Assembly (NCBI GenBank): GCA_046154965.1 | Contig: JBJXDY010000021.1 | Coordinates: 6,838-70,837, forward strand | DNA: 64,000 nucleotides | Reading direction: 5' to 3' | Source of the DNA: DATKFM01 sp046154965 | GTDB taxonomy: Bacteria > Pseudomonadota > Alphaproteobacteria > Dongiales > Dongiaceae | Part shown: positions 54,027 through 63,688 of the stretch, piece by piece | Numbering within the stretch: position 1 is the first letter of the stretch | Layout: every line of letters begins with the position of its first letter | The notes under the pieces: model-generated | The model's input: the letters and a program-made list of their open reading frames with translations, nothing else | Told to the model about the DNA's origin: nothing | The model's database searches: none | Translations under genes and position numbers: made by a program

Positions 54027-54932
54027 TCAGGCTGATTTCTTCTTCCCGGCCAGCGCCTGCGCCACTTTCGACGCGGGCGCGCGGCCGAGCTCTTTGCATA
54101 TATAGGCCCCGGCATCGGCCAGCGCCGCCAGATCGACGCCCGACTCGATGCCCAGGCCATTGAGCATATACAACACATCCTCGCTCGCCACATTTCCGGA
54201 GGCGCCCGCGGCGTAAGGACAGCCGCCGAGGCCGGCCACAGATGAATCCACCGTGGCAATGCCGGCTTCCAAGGCCGCGAGAATATTGGCCAACGCCTGG
54301 CCGTAGGTGTCGTGGAAATGCACCGCCAGCCGGCCGCGGGGCACGACGGCGGCCACCGCCTCGATCATCCGCTCCGCCTTCGCCGGCGTGCCCACGCCGA
54401 TCGTGTCGCCGAGCGAGATTTCATAGCAGCCCAGCGCCGCAAGCCGTTGGGCGACATGGGCGACTTTGCCCGGCGCGATCTCGCCCTCGTACGGACAGCC
54501 GAGCACGCAGGAGACATAGCCGCGGACGCGAATTCCCGCCGCCGTTGCGGCTTCGCAGACCGGCGCGAACCGATCCAGGCTCTCATCGATCGAGCAGTTG
54601 ATGTTCTTTTGCGAGAACGACTCTGAAGCCGCGCCAAAGACGGCGATTTCTTCCACGCGGGATGCCTTGGCGGCCTCGAAACCCTTCATGTTCGGCACCA
54701 GCACGGGATAGCTGACGCCGGGCAGGCGCTTGATGCCCGCCAGTACCTGGGCCGTATCCGCCATCTGCGGCACCCATTTCGGCGAGACGAAGCTGCCGGC
54801 CTCGATGGCCTTCAGTCCGGCGCGGCCCAGCCGGTCGATTAACTCGATCTTGACGGCGGCCGGCACGGTCCCGGCCTCGTTCTGCAGACCGTCGCGCGGC
54901 CCGACCTCGACCATGCGTACCCGCCGGCTCAA
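54027..54932 (-). CDS. mvaB: Hydroxymethylglutaryl-CoA lyase
   Basis: A 301-residue HMG-CoA lyase that cleaves HMG-CoA to acetyl-CoA and acetoacetate, the last step of leucine breakdown. VEVGPRDGLQNE at ~8-19 has the metal/substrate residues; FVSPKWVPQMAD and the signature GLGGCPYAAGASGNVASED with catalytic Cys are present. The start appears to be TTG 54932, which overlaps the upstream stop and has GAGGAGGGGG just before it; ATG 54914 would lack spacing. Confidence 0.92.
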   Translation of the reverse strand: MSRRVRMVEVGPRDGLQNEAGTVPAAVKIELIDRLGRAGLKAIEAGSFVSPKWVPQMADTAQVLAGIKRLPGVSYPVLVPNMKGFEAAKASRVEEIAVFGAASESFSQKNINCSIDESLDRFAPVCEAATAAGIRVRGYVSCVLGCPYEGEIAPGKVAHVAQRLAALGCYEISLGDTIGVGTPAKAERMIEAVAAVVPRGRLAVHFHDTYGQALANILAALEAGIATVDSSVAGLGGCPYAAGASGNVASEDVLYMLNGLGIESGVDLAALADAGAYICKELGRAPASKVAQALAGKKKSA

Positions 54933-56938
54933 GCCCCCTCCTCGGCGAAGGACAGCAGCGCCGCCCCCTCCTTTACCAGGTCGCCGACGCGGAAATGCAC
55001 CGCCTCCACTAGGCCATCGGCGGGTGCCGTAATGCTGTGCTCCATCTTCATGGCTTCCAAGATCACCAGCACGGCGCCGCGGCGCACCTTCTCGCCTGCC
55101 TTGGCGCCGATCTTGATGATCTTGCCGGGCATGGGCGCCGACAGGCCGCCCACATGGCCGTCGACGCGATCCGCAGCGGCCACCGGGTCCACCAGCTCGA
55201 ACTCGAAGCTGCCATCGGCCGTGGCCACCAGCAGCGTGCCGCCGTTGCGGATCACGCGGGCGGTGGCCTGGCGGCCGTCGATGATCAGGCGCACACCGCC
55301 ATCAGCCAAGCGCTCGCCGCTGACCGTCTTCGGGCCCTGCGGGAGGTCAAAACGGTAGTCGCCGCTGCGATAGGTCACGCCGAGGCGAAGAACCTCGCCG
55401 CCGTAGCGGAGCTGGATCTCCTCGCAGCCTTTCATGTTCAGCCGCCAGCCATCGGTGCCGTTCCAGGGCGACCAGGGATCGCCGGAGTCTCGCGCCCGCG
55501 CGGCCGCCGAGTCGCGGCGGTCCAGCAGGATCGCCAGGACGGCGAAGGCCCAGGCATCCATGTGGGGCGCTGGTGGCGGCGCGAAGACATCGCCCTTGTG
55601 AAGCTCGATGAAGTCGGTAGAGATCTCGCCGGCCTGGAAGGCGCCATGGCCCAGCACGGACTTCAGGAACTGCAGATTGTTGCGCAGGCCCAAAAGCTGC
55701 GTGCCGGCCAGCGCGCCCTGAAGCCGCGCCAGCGCCGACGCCCGGTCCTCGCCCCAGGTGATGATCTTGGCCAGCAGCGGATCGTAGTTGAGGCCGATCT
55801 CGTCGCCCTCGCGGATGCCGGTATCGACGCGCAGGTGATCCGAGGTCGCCGGCCAGCGCAGATGGCTCACGCGCCCGGTCGCCGGCAGGAAGCCGCGCGA
55901 CGGATCTTCGGCATAGAGCCGCGCCTCGAAGGCGTGGCCGTTCATTCTAACCTGGTCCTGGGTCAGCGGCAGAGTTTCGCCGGCGGCGATCAGCAGCTGC
56001 CACGCCACGATATCAAGTCCGGTGATCATCTCCGTCACCGGATGCTCCACCTGCAGGCGGGTGTTCATCTCCATGAAGTAGAACTGGCCGTCGGAATCCA
56101 GCAGGAACTCCACCGTGCCGGCGCTGACATAGCCAACGGCCTTGGCCGCCGCCACGCCGGCCGCGCCCAGCTTGCGCCGCTGCTCCGCCGTAAGCCCGGG
56201 CGCCGGCGCTTCCTCGATGATCTTCTGGTGGCGGCGCTGCACCGAGCAGTCGCGCTCGAACAGATGGATGGCGTTGCCCTTGGTATCCGCAATGACCTGC
56301 ACCTCCACATGGCGCGGCCGCTGCAGGAATTTTTCCACCAGCATATGCTCGTCGCCGAAGGCGCCTTTGGCCTCGCGCTTCGCGCCCGCCAGCGCATCCG
56401 TGAACTCGGCGGCGCTGTCGACCCGGCGCATGCCCTTGCCGCCGCCGCCCGCCGAGGCCTTGATCAGCACGGGATAGCCGATCTTGTCGGCCGCCTGGCG
56501 CAGGGTCTTCTCGTCCTGGGCGTCGCCGTGATAGCCCGGCAGGATCGGCACCTTGGCCTTGTCCATCGTCGCCTTGGCCGCGCTCTTGGAGCCCATGGTG
56601 CGGATGGCGCTGGGCGGCGGGCCGATGAAGGTGACCCCGTTCTCGCTGCAGGCCACGGCAAAGGCGGCGTTCTGCGACAGGAAACCGTAGCCGGGATGGA
56701 TCGCATCGATGCCCGTGCGGTGCGCCGCGTCCATGAGGGCGCCGATGTCAAGATAGCTCTCCGCGGCGGGCGCCGGGCCGAGCCGCACCGCCTCGTCCGC
56801 CGACTGGACATGGAGCGCGTCCCGGTCGGCATCGGAATAGACGGCAACAGTGCGGATGCCCATCTCCCGCGCCGTGCGGATGATCCGGCAGGCGATCTCG
56901 CCGCGATTGGCGATCAGGATTTTCCAGAACGCGGCCAC
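54929..56938 (-). CDS. mccA: Methylcrotonyl-CoA carboxylase biotin-containing alpha subunit
   Basis: A 669-residue biotin-dependent carboxylase subunit. The biotin carboxylase domain (1-~450) has KILIANRGEIACRIIRTA, the ATP-grasp loop ASAGGGGKGMR and FMEMNTRLQVEH. The C-terminal biotinyl domain has EAMKMEH with biotinyl-lysine Lys631. The start is GTG. The gene order mccB, hydratase, mccA, mvaB identifies the 3-methylcrotonyl-CoA enzyme of leucine catabolism rather than acetyl- or propionyl-CoA carboxylase. Confidence 0.92.
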   Translation of the reverse strand: MAAFWKILIANRGEIACRIIRTAREMGIRTVAVYSDADRDALHVQSADEAVRLGPAPAAESYLDIGALMDAAHRTGIDAIHPGYGFLSQNAAFAVACSENGVTFIGPPPSAIRTMGSKSAAKATMDKAKVPILPGYHGDAQDEKTLRQAADKIGYPVLIKASAGGGGKGMRRVDSAAEFTDALAGAKREAKGAFGDEHMLVEKFLQRPRHVEVQVIADTKGNAIHLFERDCSVQRRHQKIIEEAPAPGLTAEQRRKLGAAGVAAAKAVGYVSAGTVEFLLDSDGQFYFMEMNTRLQVEHPVTEMITGLDIVAWQLLIAAGETLPLTQDQVRMNGHAFEARLYAEDPSRGFLPATGRVSHLRWPATSDHLRVDTGIREGDEIGLNYDPLLAKIITWGEDRASALARLQGALAGTQLLGLRNNLQFLKSVLGHGAFQAGEISTDFIELHKGDVFAPPPAPHMDAWAFAVLAILLDRRDSAAARARDSGDPWSPWNGTDGWRLNMKGCEEIQLRYGGEVLRLGVTYRSGDYRFDLPQGPKTVSGERLADGGVRLIIDGRQATARVIRNGGTLLVATADGSFEFELVDPVAAADRVDGHVGGLSAPMPGKIIKIGAKAGEKVRRGAVLVILEAMKMEHSITAPADGLVEAVHFRVGDLVKEGAALLSFAEEGA

Positions 56939-56954
56939 GGGTTCCGTCCCGCCC

Positions 56955-57734
56955 TCAGAGCCAGTTCGGCTTGCGCTTCTCGAGGAAGGCGGCGACGCCC
57001 TCCCTGCCCTCCGGGCTGGAGCGGATCGCGGCGATGCGGCGGGCGGTATCGTCCAGCATGTCGGGAGCGAGCGGCTTGCCGGCGATATCGTTGATCAGGC
57101 GCTTGGCGGCGATCTGGGCCTTGGGTCCGCCCAGGAGGATGGCGTCGATGATCTTCTCGAGGGTGCGCGCCATGGCGTCCGGCGCCACCACTTCGTGGAC
57201 GAGGCCAATGCGCTGCGCCTCGGCGGCGCTGAATTTCTCCGCCGACAGGAAGTAGCGGCGCGCCTGCCGTTCGCCGATGGCGCCCATGACATAGGGGCCG
57301 ATAACCGCAGGGATCAGGCCCAGCTTCACTTCGCTGAGGCTGAAGGTCGCCAGTTCAGAGGCGATGGCGATATCGCAAACGGCGATCAGGCCGACGCCGC
57401 CGCCATAGGCCGCGCCCTGCACCACCGCGATCGTCGGCCGCGGGAACAACTGCAGCCGACGCAGCATGCCGCTCAATTCCTCGGCGTCGTGCTGATTGGC
57501 GTCAATGGAGGCGCTGGACATTCGCTTCATCCATCGCAGGTCCGCACCGGCCGAGAAACTGGATCCGGTGGAAGCCAGCACCAAGGCCCGTAACTCCAAT
57601 TTCTTCTCCAGATCCCGCAACGTGGCAGTGATCTCGCGGATCAGCGCGTCGTCGAACGCATTGTGGATGACCGGCCGGTTGAGAGTGAGCGTGGCGATCT
57701 GCCGCTCATCGATCCTAAGCGTGATAGCAGTCAT
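56955..57734 (-). CDS. liuC: Methylglutaconyl-CoA hydratase (enoyl-CoA hydratase family)
   Basis: A 259-residue crotonase-fold enzyme. The oxyanion-hole segments ASTGSSFSAGADLRWM near 60 and VQGAAYGGGVGLIAVCDIAIAS near 104 are intact, and LSEVKLGLIPAVIGPY near 135 is typical. Position between the two carboxylase subunit genes fits hydration of 3-methylglutaconyl-CoA to HMG-CoA. Family alone could not distinguish it from other enoyl-CoA hydratases. Confidence 0.88.
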   Translation of the reverse strand: MTAITLRIDERQIATLTLNRPVIHNAFDDALIREITATLRDLEKKLELRALVLASTGSSFSAGADLRWMKRMSSASIDANQHDAEELSGMLRRLQLFPRPTIAVVQGAAYGGGVGLIAVCDIAIASELATFSLSEVKLGLIPAVIGPYVMGAIGERQARRYFLSAEKFSAAEAQRIGLVHEVVAPDAMARTLEKIIDAILLGGPKAQIAAKRLINDIAGKPLAPDMLDDTARRIAAIRSSPEGREGVAAFLEKRKPNWL

Positions 57735-57738
57735 GAGA

Positions 57739-59346
57739 TTACATCCTGAAGATTCCGAAATCGGTGGTCGCGACCGGCGCGTTCAGCGCCGCCGACAATG
57801 ACAGGCCGAGCACGCGCCGGGATTCCGCGGGGTCGATCACCCCGTCGTCCCATAGCCGCGCGCTGGCGTAATAGGGATGGCCCTGGGTCTCATACTGGTT
57901 GCGGATCGGCGCCTTGAAGGCCTCCTCCTCCTCCGCGCTCCAGGCCTGCTTTCTGGCGGTCATGCCGTCGCGCTTCACCTGCGCCAGCACATTGGCCGCC
58001 TGCTCGCCGCCCATGACGGAGATGCGCGAATTGGGCCACATCCAGAGGAAGCGCGGACCGAAGGCGCGGCCGCACATGCCGTAATTGCCGGCGCCGAAGC
58101 TGCCGCCGATCAGCATGGTGATCTTGGGCACGCGGGCGCAGGACACCGCCGTCACCATCTTGGCGCCATCCTTGGCGATGCCGCCGGCTTCGTACTTCTT
58201 GCCGACCATGAATCCGGTGATGTTCTGCAGGAAGATCAGCGGCAAGCCGCGCTGGGCGCAGATCTGGATGAAATGGGCGCCCTTCAGCGCCGATTCCGAG
58301 AACAGGATGCCGTTGTTGGCGACGATGCCCACGGGATAGCCGTAGAGGTGCGCAAAGCCGCAGACCAGCGTCGAACCGTAGAGCTGCTTGAACTCGTCGA
58401 ACTCGCTGCCGTCGACGACCCGGGCGATGACTTCCCGAACGTCGTAGGGCTTGCGCGTGTCCGCAGGGATGATGCCGTAGAGTTCCCGGGGATCGTAGAG
58501 CGGCTCCGCCGGCGCCGCCGTGCGCAGGGCCGGCTGCTTCACCGTCGTCAGGTGGCCGACGATGCGGCGCGCGATGGCCAGGGCGTGCAGGTCGTTGTCG
58601 GCGAGATGATCGGTGACGCCGGAAATCTTGCTGTGCACCTCTGCACCGCCCAGCTCCTCGGCCGTCACCACCTCGCCAGTCGCGGCGCGCACCAGCGGCG
58701 GACCAGCCAGGAAGATGGTGCCCTGATTGCGCACGATGATGCTCTCGTCGGACATCGCCGGCACATAGGCGCCGCCGGCCGTGCAGGAACCCATGACCAG
58801 GGCGATCTGCGGGATGGCCTCTGACGACATGGTTGCCTGGTTGTAGAAGATGCGGCCGAAATGATCCCTGTCGGGGAAGACCTCGTCCTGGTTCGGCAGA
58901 TTGGCGCCGCCGGAATCCACGAGATAAATGCAGGGCAGCCGGTTCTCCCGCGCGATGTCCTGGGCGCGCAGATGCTTCTTCACCGTCAGCGGATAGTAGG
59001 TGCCGCCCTTCACCGTGGCGTCGTTTGCCAGGATCACGCATTCCCGCCCGCTGACCCGGCCGATGCCGGTGATCAAGCCGGCGGCCGGAATGTTGTCCTT
59101 GTAGACCCTGTGCGCGGCGAGCTGGGAGAACTCCAGGAACGGCGAGCCCGGATCCAGCAGGGCCTCGACCCGCGCCCGGGGCAGCAGCTTGCCGCGGGAG
59201 GTGTGCTTGTTCCGGGCGTCCTCATCGCCGCCCTGGGCGATGTCGGAAATCCTGGCCCGGAGGTCGGCGACCTGCGCGCTCAGCGCCGCTTCATTGCGCT
59301 GAAAGTCCTCGCCCCCGGTATCGATATTGGACTGAAGAATCGGCAT
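57739..59346 (-). CDS. mccB: Methylcrotonyl-CoA carboxylase carboxyltransferase beta subunit
   Basis: A 535-residue carboxyltransferase with the two crotonase-like halves. LTVKKHLRAQDIARENRLPCIYLVDSGGANLPNQDEVFPDRDHFG is highly typical of MccB, and GSCTAGGAYVPAMSDE and GGSFGAGNYGMCGRAFGPRFLWMWPN follow. It is the first gene of the minus-strand leucine cluster. Isovaleryl-CoA dehydrogenase, often upstream, is absent; the DNA beyond carries the divergent tct genes. Confidence 0.93.
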   Translation of the reverse strand: MPILQSNIDTGGEDFQRNEAALSAQVADLRARISDIAQGGDEDARNKHTSRGKLLPRARVEALLDPGSPFLEFSQLAAHRVYKDNIPAAGLITGIGRVSGRECVILANDATVKGGTYYPLTVKKHLRAQDIARENRLPCIYLVDSGGANLPNQDEVFPDRDHFGRIFYNQATMSSEAIPQIALVMGSCTAGGAYVPAMSDESIIVRNQGTIFLAGPPLVRAATGEVVTAEELGGAEVHSKISGVTDHLADNDLHALAIARRIVGHLTTVKQPALRTAAPAEPLYDPRELYGIIPADTRKPYDVREVIARVVDGSEFDEFKQLYGSTLVCGFAHLYGYPVGIVANNGILFSESALKGAHFIQICAQRGLPLIFLQNITGFMVGKKYEAGGIAKDGAKMVTAVSCARVPKITMLIGGSFGAGNYGMCGRAFGPRFLWMWPNSRISVMGGEQAANVLAQVKRDGMTARKQAWSAEEEEAFKAPIRNQYETQGHPYYASARLWDDGVIDPAESRRVLGLSLSAALNAPVATTDFGIFRM

Positions 59347-59544
59347 GCCCGATACCTAGCACCAGAACCGGCCATCGTCACCCGGCCTAATCCGGCGCCC
59401 CGGACGCCGCGGCCCTGTACCTGCCGATGGCTTTTCCATACCGACTAAAGGGTGGGGTCTGCTGCAGCGCACTCATTCTTGAGATTTTCGGCGCAGCGGC
59501 GGTAGTGTCGATGATTGACAAATGAATCCTCAGGGAGGATCGAC

Positions 59545-60519
59545 ATGATGAAACGATTCTGCGCGGCACTGGCGCTTTCCACGCTGCTGGCCGGGCCCGG
59601 CGTCCAGGCCCAGGACTATCCCTCCAAGGTCATCACCGTCGTGGTTCCCTTCGCGGCCGGCGGGCCCACCGACACGGTCACGCGCCTGGTGGCGCAGGCC
59701 ATGAGCCCGGCGCTGGGACAACAGGTCATCGTCGAGAACGTCGCCGGCGCCGGCGGCACGCTCGGCGCCGACCGTGTCGCCAAGGCGGAGGCTGATGGCT
59801 ACACCCTGCTGCTGCACCATATCGGCATGGCCACCACCATGACGCTGTACCGGAACCTGCCCTACAACTCGATTGAGGATTTTGAACCTATCGGCCTGGT
59901 GACCGAAGTGCCGATGACCCTGGTGGGCAAGAAGGACTTTCCGGCCGCCAGCCTGGCCGAGCTGATCGACTATGTGAAGGCGAACAAGGACACGGTCACC
60001 TACGCCAATGCGGGCATCGGCGCCGCGTCGCACCTCTGCGGCATGCTCTTCATGTCGGCGATCCAGACCCAGGTGACCACGGTTCCCTACAAGGGCACCG
60101 GGCCGGCGATGAACGACCTGCTGGGCGGCCAGGTGGATTTCCTGTGCGACCAGACCACCAATACCAGCAGCCAGATCAAGGCCGGCGAGATCAAGGCCTA
60201 TGGCGTGACCACGAAGGCCCGGGTGGCGTCCCTGGGCGATGTGCCGACGATGGATGAGGCCGGCTTGCCGGGCTTCGAAATCTCGGTCTGGCACGGCCTC
60301 TACGCGCCGAAGGGCACGCCGCAGCCTGTCATCGAGAAGCTGACGTCGGCGCTGCAGGTGGCGCTCACGGACCCGACGGTCATCGCCCGGTTCGCGGAGC
60401 TGGGCACCGAGCCCGTCAGTGCCGACCGCGCCACGCCCGATGGGCTGCGCACCCACCTGAAGGCCGAGATCGACAAATGGGCGCCCGTCATCGCGGCGGC
60501 GGGCGAGTACGCCGACTAG
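59545..60519 (+). CDS. tctC: TctC/Bug-type periplasmic binding protein
   Basis: A 324-residue tripartite tricarboxylate transporter receptor. A Sec signal peptide (~1-21) ends VQA-Q. The mature start DYPSKVITVVVPFAAGGPTDTVTRLVAQ and the EADGYTLLLHHIG and VTYANAGIGAASHL segments are Bug signatures. The start is ATG 59545 with GGGAGG upstream; a TTG ten codons earlier is disfavoured. tctB and tctA follow. The ligand is unknown; the family binds carboxylates and amides. Confidence 0.92.
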   Translation: MMKRFCAALALSTLLAGPGVQAQDYPSKVITVVVPFAAGGPTDTVTRLVAQAMSPALGQQVIVENVAGAGGTLGADRVAKAEADGYTLLLHHIGMATTMTLYRNLPYNSIEDFEPIGLVTEVPMTLVGKKDFPAASLAELIDYVKANKDTVTYANAGIGAASHLCGMLFMSAIQTQVTTVPYKGTGPAMNDLLGGQVDFLCDQTTNTSSQIKAGEIKAYGVTTKARVASLGDVPTMDEAGLPGFEISVWHGLYAPKGTPQPVIEKLTSALQVALTDPTVIARFAELGTEPVSADRATPDGLRTHLKAEIDKWAPVIAAAGEYAD

Positions 60520-60617
60520 GCGGCCCGGCCGGTCACTCTGAGAACGCGATCCCTTCCCGCGGCGCTTGCATTGCGCCGCGGGAGTGCGATCCTATGAACG
60601 TATTCTGACAGGGGGAA

Positions 60618-61082
60618 ATGCCGATGCGTCTTGCCATCCGGCATCCGAAGGATTTCTGGGCCGGGCTGATCTTTACCGCCGCCGGATTGGGCTTCGGCAT
60701 CCTGGCCCGGGACTATGAGTTCGGCACCACGATCCGCATGGGGCCGGGTTACTTCCCGACGATCCTCGCCATTCTGCTGGTGATCCTCGGCCTGGCGACG
60801 ACCATGCGCGCCTTCGTCATCGACGGCCCGGCGGTGCAGGGACTGGCGCTGAAGGCGATCCTGCTGGCGCTGGGCCCGATCGTGCTGTTCGGCTTCATCC
60901 TGCGCGGCGCGGGCCTGGCGGCGGCCTTGCTCATCCTGGTGATGGTCAGTGCCTACGCCAGCAGCCGGTTCCGCTGGCCGATTGCCGTCGCTTTGTCGGT
61001 TGGCCTTACGGCCTTTGCACTCCTGGTATTCGTGGTGGGCCTCGGTTTGCCGATCCCCGTGATCGGCCGCTGGCTCGGCTGA
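60618..61082 (+). CDS. tctB: TctB small membrane subunit
   Basis: A 154-residue protein with four predicted membrane helices; IRMGPGYFPTILAILLVILGL near 37-57 is the family hallmark. It is the small permease subunit of the TctCBA system. ATG 60618 or ATG 60624 could start it; a GGGGGAA site precedes both. Confidence 0.9.
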   Translation: MPMRLAIRHPKDFWAGLIFTAAGLGFGILARDYEFGTTIRMGPGYFPTILAILLVILGLATTMRAFVIDGPAVQGLALKAILLALGPIVLFGFILRGAGLAAALLILVMVSAYASSRFRWPIAVALSVGLTAFALLVFVVGLGLPIPVIGRWLG

Positions 61083-61093
61083 GCCCGGCGGCC

Positions 61094-62599
61094 ATGGACC
61101 TCCTCGCCAATCTCGCCATCGGGTTCGACGCCGCCATCACGCTGAACAATGTGATGTACTGCTTTGCCGGCGTGCTGCTGGGGACGCTGGTGGGCGTGCT
61201 GCCGGGGCTGGGGCCGGCGGCGACGATCGCCATGCTGCTGCCGATGACCTTCACCCTGCCGCCGCTCTCGGCGCTGATCATGCTCGCGGGCATCTACTAC
61301 GGCGCGCAGTACGGCGGCTCGACGACAGCGATCCTGATCAACCTGCCGGGCGAGACATCCTCCGTGGTCACGGCCATCGATGGCTACCAGATGGCGCGCC
61401 AGGGCCGCGCCGGCGCCGCGCTGGCGACCGCGGCCATCGGCTCCTTCGTCGCCGGCACCTTCGCCACCTGCGTTGTCGCCATCCTCGGGCCGATCCTGGC
61501 GCGGGTCGCGCTGAAGTTCGGACCGGCGGATTACTGTTCGCTGATCCTGCTGGGTTTGGTGGCATCGGTGGCGCTGGCCCATGGCTCGCTGCTCAAGGCC
61601 TTCGGCATGATCGTGCTCGGCCTGCTGCTGAGCATGGTGGGCGCCGACGTCAATTCCGGCGAGTTGCGCTTCACCTTCGGCATTCCCGAACTCAGCGAGG
61701 AGATCGGCCTCGTCGCCGTCGCCATGGGCATGTTCGGCATCTCCGAGATTCTGCACAACCTGGAGCATGAGAAGACCCGCGAGCCGATGGTGAAGAACGT
61801 TTCCGGCCTGATGCCGACGCGGGAGGATCTGCGGCGCATCGCCGCTCCCATCTGCCGCGGCACGCTTCTGGGTTCGGCGCTCGGCATCCTGCCCGGCGGC
61901 GGCGCCATCCTTTCGTCCTTCACCGCCTACTCGCTGGAAAAGAAGCTGTCGCGGGATCAAAACCGCTTCGGCAAGGGCGCCATCGAAGGCGTGGCCGCGC
62001 CGGAGTCCGCCAACAACGCGGGCGCACAGACCTCGTTCATCCCCATGCTGACCCTGGGTATTCCGCCCAATCCGGTCATGGCGCTGATGTTCGGCGCCAT
62101 GATCATCCAGGGCATCGTGCCCGGTCCGTCGGTCATGACCGAGCGGCCGGAGCTGTTCTGGGGCATCATCGTGTCGATGTGGGTCGGCAATCTGATGCTG
62201 GTGATCCTGAACCTGCCGATGATCGGGCTGTGGGTGCGGCTGCTGCGGGTGCCCTATCACCTGCTTTATCCGGCGATCCTGGTGTTCTGCTGCATCGGCG
62301 TCTACAGCGTGCGCAATGTGGAATTCGACGTCTACCTCATGGCGCTGTTCGGCCTGCTCGGCTACATCCTGGTCAAGCTGGATTGCGAGCCGGCGCCGCT
62401 GCTGATGGGCTTCATCCTCGGCGATCTGTTCGAGGAGTATCTGCGCCGCGCCATGATCCTGTCCCGCGGCGATCTCATGGTGTTCATCGAACGGCCGATC
62501 AGCGCGACGATGCTGGTGCTGTCGCTGATCGCGCTGATCATCGTCCTCAGCCCGGCCATCAGGCGAAAGCGCGAAGAGGTGTTCCAGGAGGATATGTGA
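61094..62599 (+). CDS. tctA: TctA large membrane subunit
   Basis: A 501-residue membrane protein with ~11-12 helices. GTLVGVLPGLGPAATIAMLLP near 29-49 and the mirrored GSALGILPGGGAILSSFTAY near 260 are the two TctA signatures, and GIYYGAQYGGSTTAILINLPGE is conserved. It forms the carrier with TctB. Its stop overlaps the next gene's GTG. Confidence 0.93.
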   Translation: MDLLANLAIGFDAAITLNNVMYCFAGVLLGTLVGVLPGLGPAATIAMLLPMTFTLPPLSALIMLAGIYYGAQYGGSTTAILINLPGETSSVVTAIDGYQMARQGRAGAALATAAIGSFVAGTFATCVVAILGPILARVALKFGPADYCSLILLGLVASVALAHGSLLKAFGMIVLGLLLSMVGADVNSGELRFTFGIPELSEEIGLVAVAMGMFGISEILHNLEHEKTREPMVKNVSGLMPTREDLRRIAAPICRGTLLGSALGILPGGGAILSSFTAYSLEKKLSRDQNRFGKGAIEGVAAPESANNAGAQTSFIPMLTLGIPPNPVMALMFGAMIIQGIVPGPSVMTERPELFWGIIVSMWVGNLMLVILNLPMIGLWVRLLRVPYHLLYPAILVFCCIGVYSVRNVEFDVYLMALFGLLGYILVKLDCEPAPLLMGFILGDLFEEYLRRAMILSRGDLMVFIERPISATMLVLSLIALIIVLSPAIRRKREEVFQEDM

Positions 62600-63591
62600 G
62601 GGACGGAGATCAGATCTTAGAGGACGCGGCTTTGCCGACTCTGGCGGTTCTGGAACAGGCGGCCGCCCTCGTGCATTCCGTGATGCCGCCGACGCCGCTG
62701 TACCGCTGGCCGCTGCTTTGCGAACGCGCGGGCGCCGAAGTCTGGGTGAAGCATGAAAACCACACGCCCATCGGCGCCTTCAAGGTGCGGGGCGGGATTA
62801 CGTACATGGACGCGCTGAAGCGGGCCGAGCCGAGAATCACGGGCGTAGTGGCAGCGACGCGGGGCAATCACGGCCAGAGCATCGCGCTGGCGGCCCGGCG
62901 CGCCGGCCTGCATCCGGTCATCGTGGCACCCCATGGCAACAGCGTGGAGAAGAACGCGGCCATGGGCGCGCTCGGCGGTGAGTTGATCGAGCATGGCCAT
63001 GACTTCCAGGCGGCCTATGAACATGCCGCCGTCCTGGCGCGGGAGCGGCAGTTGCACCGGTTGCCGTCGTTTCATCCCTGGCTGGTGACAGGCGTGGCGA
63101 CCTATGGTCTCGAGCTTTTCGGGGCCTTGGCCGATCTGGACACGGTCTATGTCCCCATCGGGCTCGGTTCGGGCATCTGCGGCACGATCGCCGCGCGCAA
63201 CGCTCTGGAACTTAAGACAAAGGTGGTTGGCGTGGTCGCCGAGAACGCCCCTGCCTATGCGCTGTCCTTCGCCAAGCGCGCGCCGGTCTCCACCAACAGC
63301 GCCGACACCATCGCCGACGGGATGGCCTGCCGGGTGCCGGACGAATCCGCGCTCGCGATCATCTTCGCCCATGCCGAGCGCGTGATCACCGTCAGCGAAG
63401 GCGAGATCAAGGCGGCGATGCGGCACTACTTCACGGACACGCACAATGTGGCCGAAGGGGCCGGCGCGGCGCCGCTGGCGGCGCTGCTGCAGGAGCGGGA
63501 CAAGATGGCGGGCAAGCACGTGGCGCTGATTCTGTCAGGCGGCAATATTGACCGTGAGAAGTATGCATCCGTACTGGGCCAGGGCGGATAA
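62596..63591 (+). CDS. Threonine-dehydratase-like PLP enzyme
   Basis: A 331-residue fold-type II PLP protein. The cofactor lysine is Lys63 in GAFKVRGG, followed by AATRGNHGQSIALAA near 95 and the phosphate-binding loop PIGLGSGICG near 190. Relatives deaminate serine/threonine or open related substrates; hydroxyectoine/ectoine-utilisation EutB is one close form. The start is GTG 62596 (overlap GTGA with tctA) with AGGAGG 4-5 bases upstream; the frame is open far upstream but that part is a tctA shadow. Coupling to the transporter suggests that it acts on the imported compound. Confidence 0.85.
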   Translation: MRDGDQILEDAALPTLAVLEQAAALVHSVMPPTPLYRWPLLCERAGAEVWVKHENHTPIGAFKVRGGITYMDALKRAEPRITGVVAATRGNHGQSIALAARRAGLHPVIVAPHGNSVEKNAAMGALGGELIEHGHDFQAAYEHAAVLARERQLHRLPSFHPWLVTGVATYGLELFGALADLDTVYVPIGLGSGICGTIAARNALELKTKVVGVVAENAPAYALSFAKRAPVSTNSADTIADGMACRVPDESALAIIFAHAERVITVSEGEIKAAMRHYFTDTHNVAEGAGAAPLAALLQERDKMAGKHVALILSGGNIDREKYASVLGQGG

Positions 63592-63688
63592 TGCATTCCA
63601 AGATCGCGCCGGGTCTTCGTGACCCGTCTGGCGCGCTATTGTCACCAGCAATAAGCAGCGGCAATCCGGAAACGGCGGGATCAGAAGC

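Noticed and set aside
55037..57094. 685-codon plus-strand frame opposite mccA
   Set aside because: Antisense of a gene with intact biotin carboxylase and biotinyl motifs.
62179..62595. Upstream extension of the threonine-dehydratase-like frame
   Set aside because: That part overlaps tctA in another frame and is Arg/Pro-rich. GTG 62596 with AGGAGG gives a protein of normal length.
63601..63645. Hairpin-like sequence after the dehydratase-like gene (GCGCC...GGCGC)
   Set aside because: The stem is broken by a bulge and is followed by only CTATTGTC; too weak to call a terminator.
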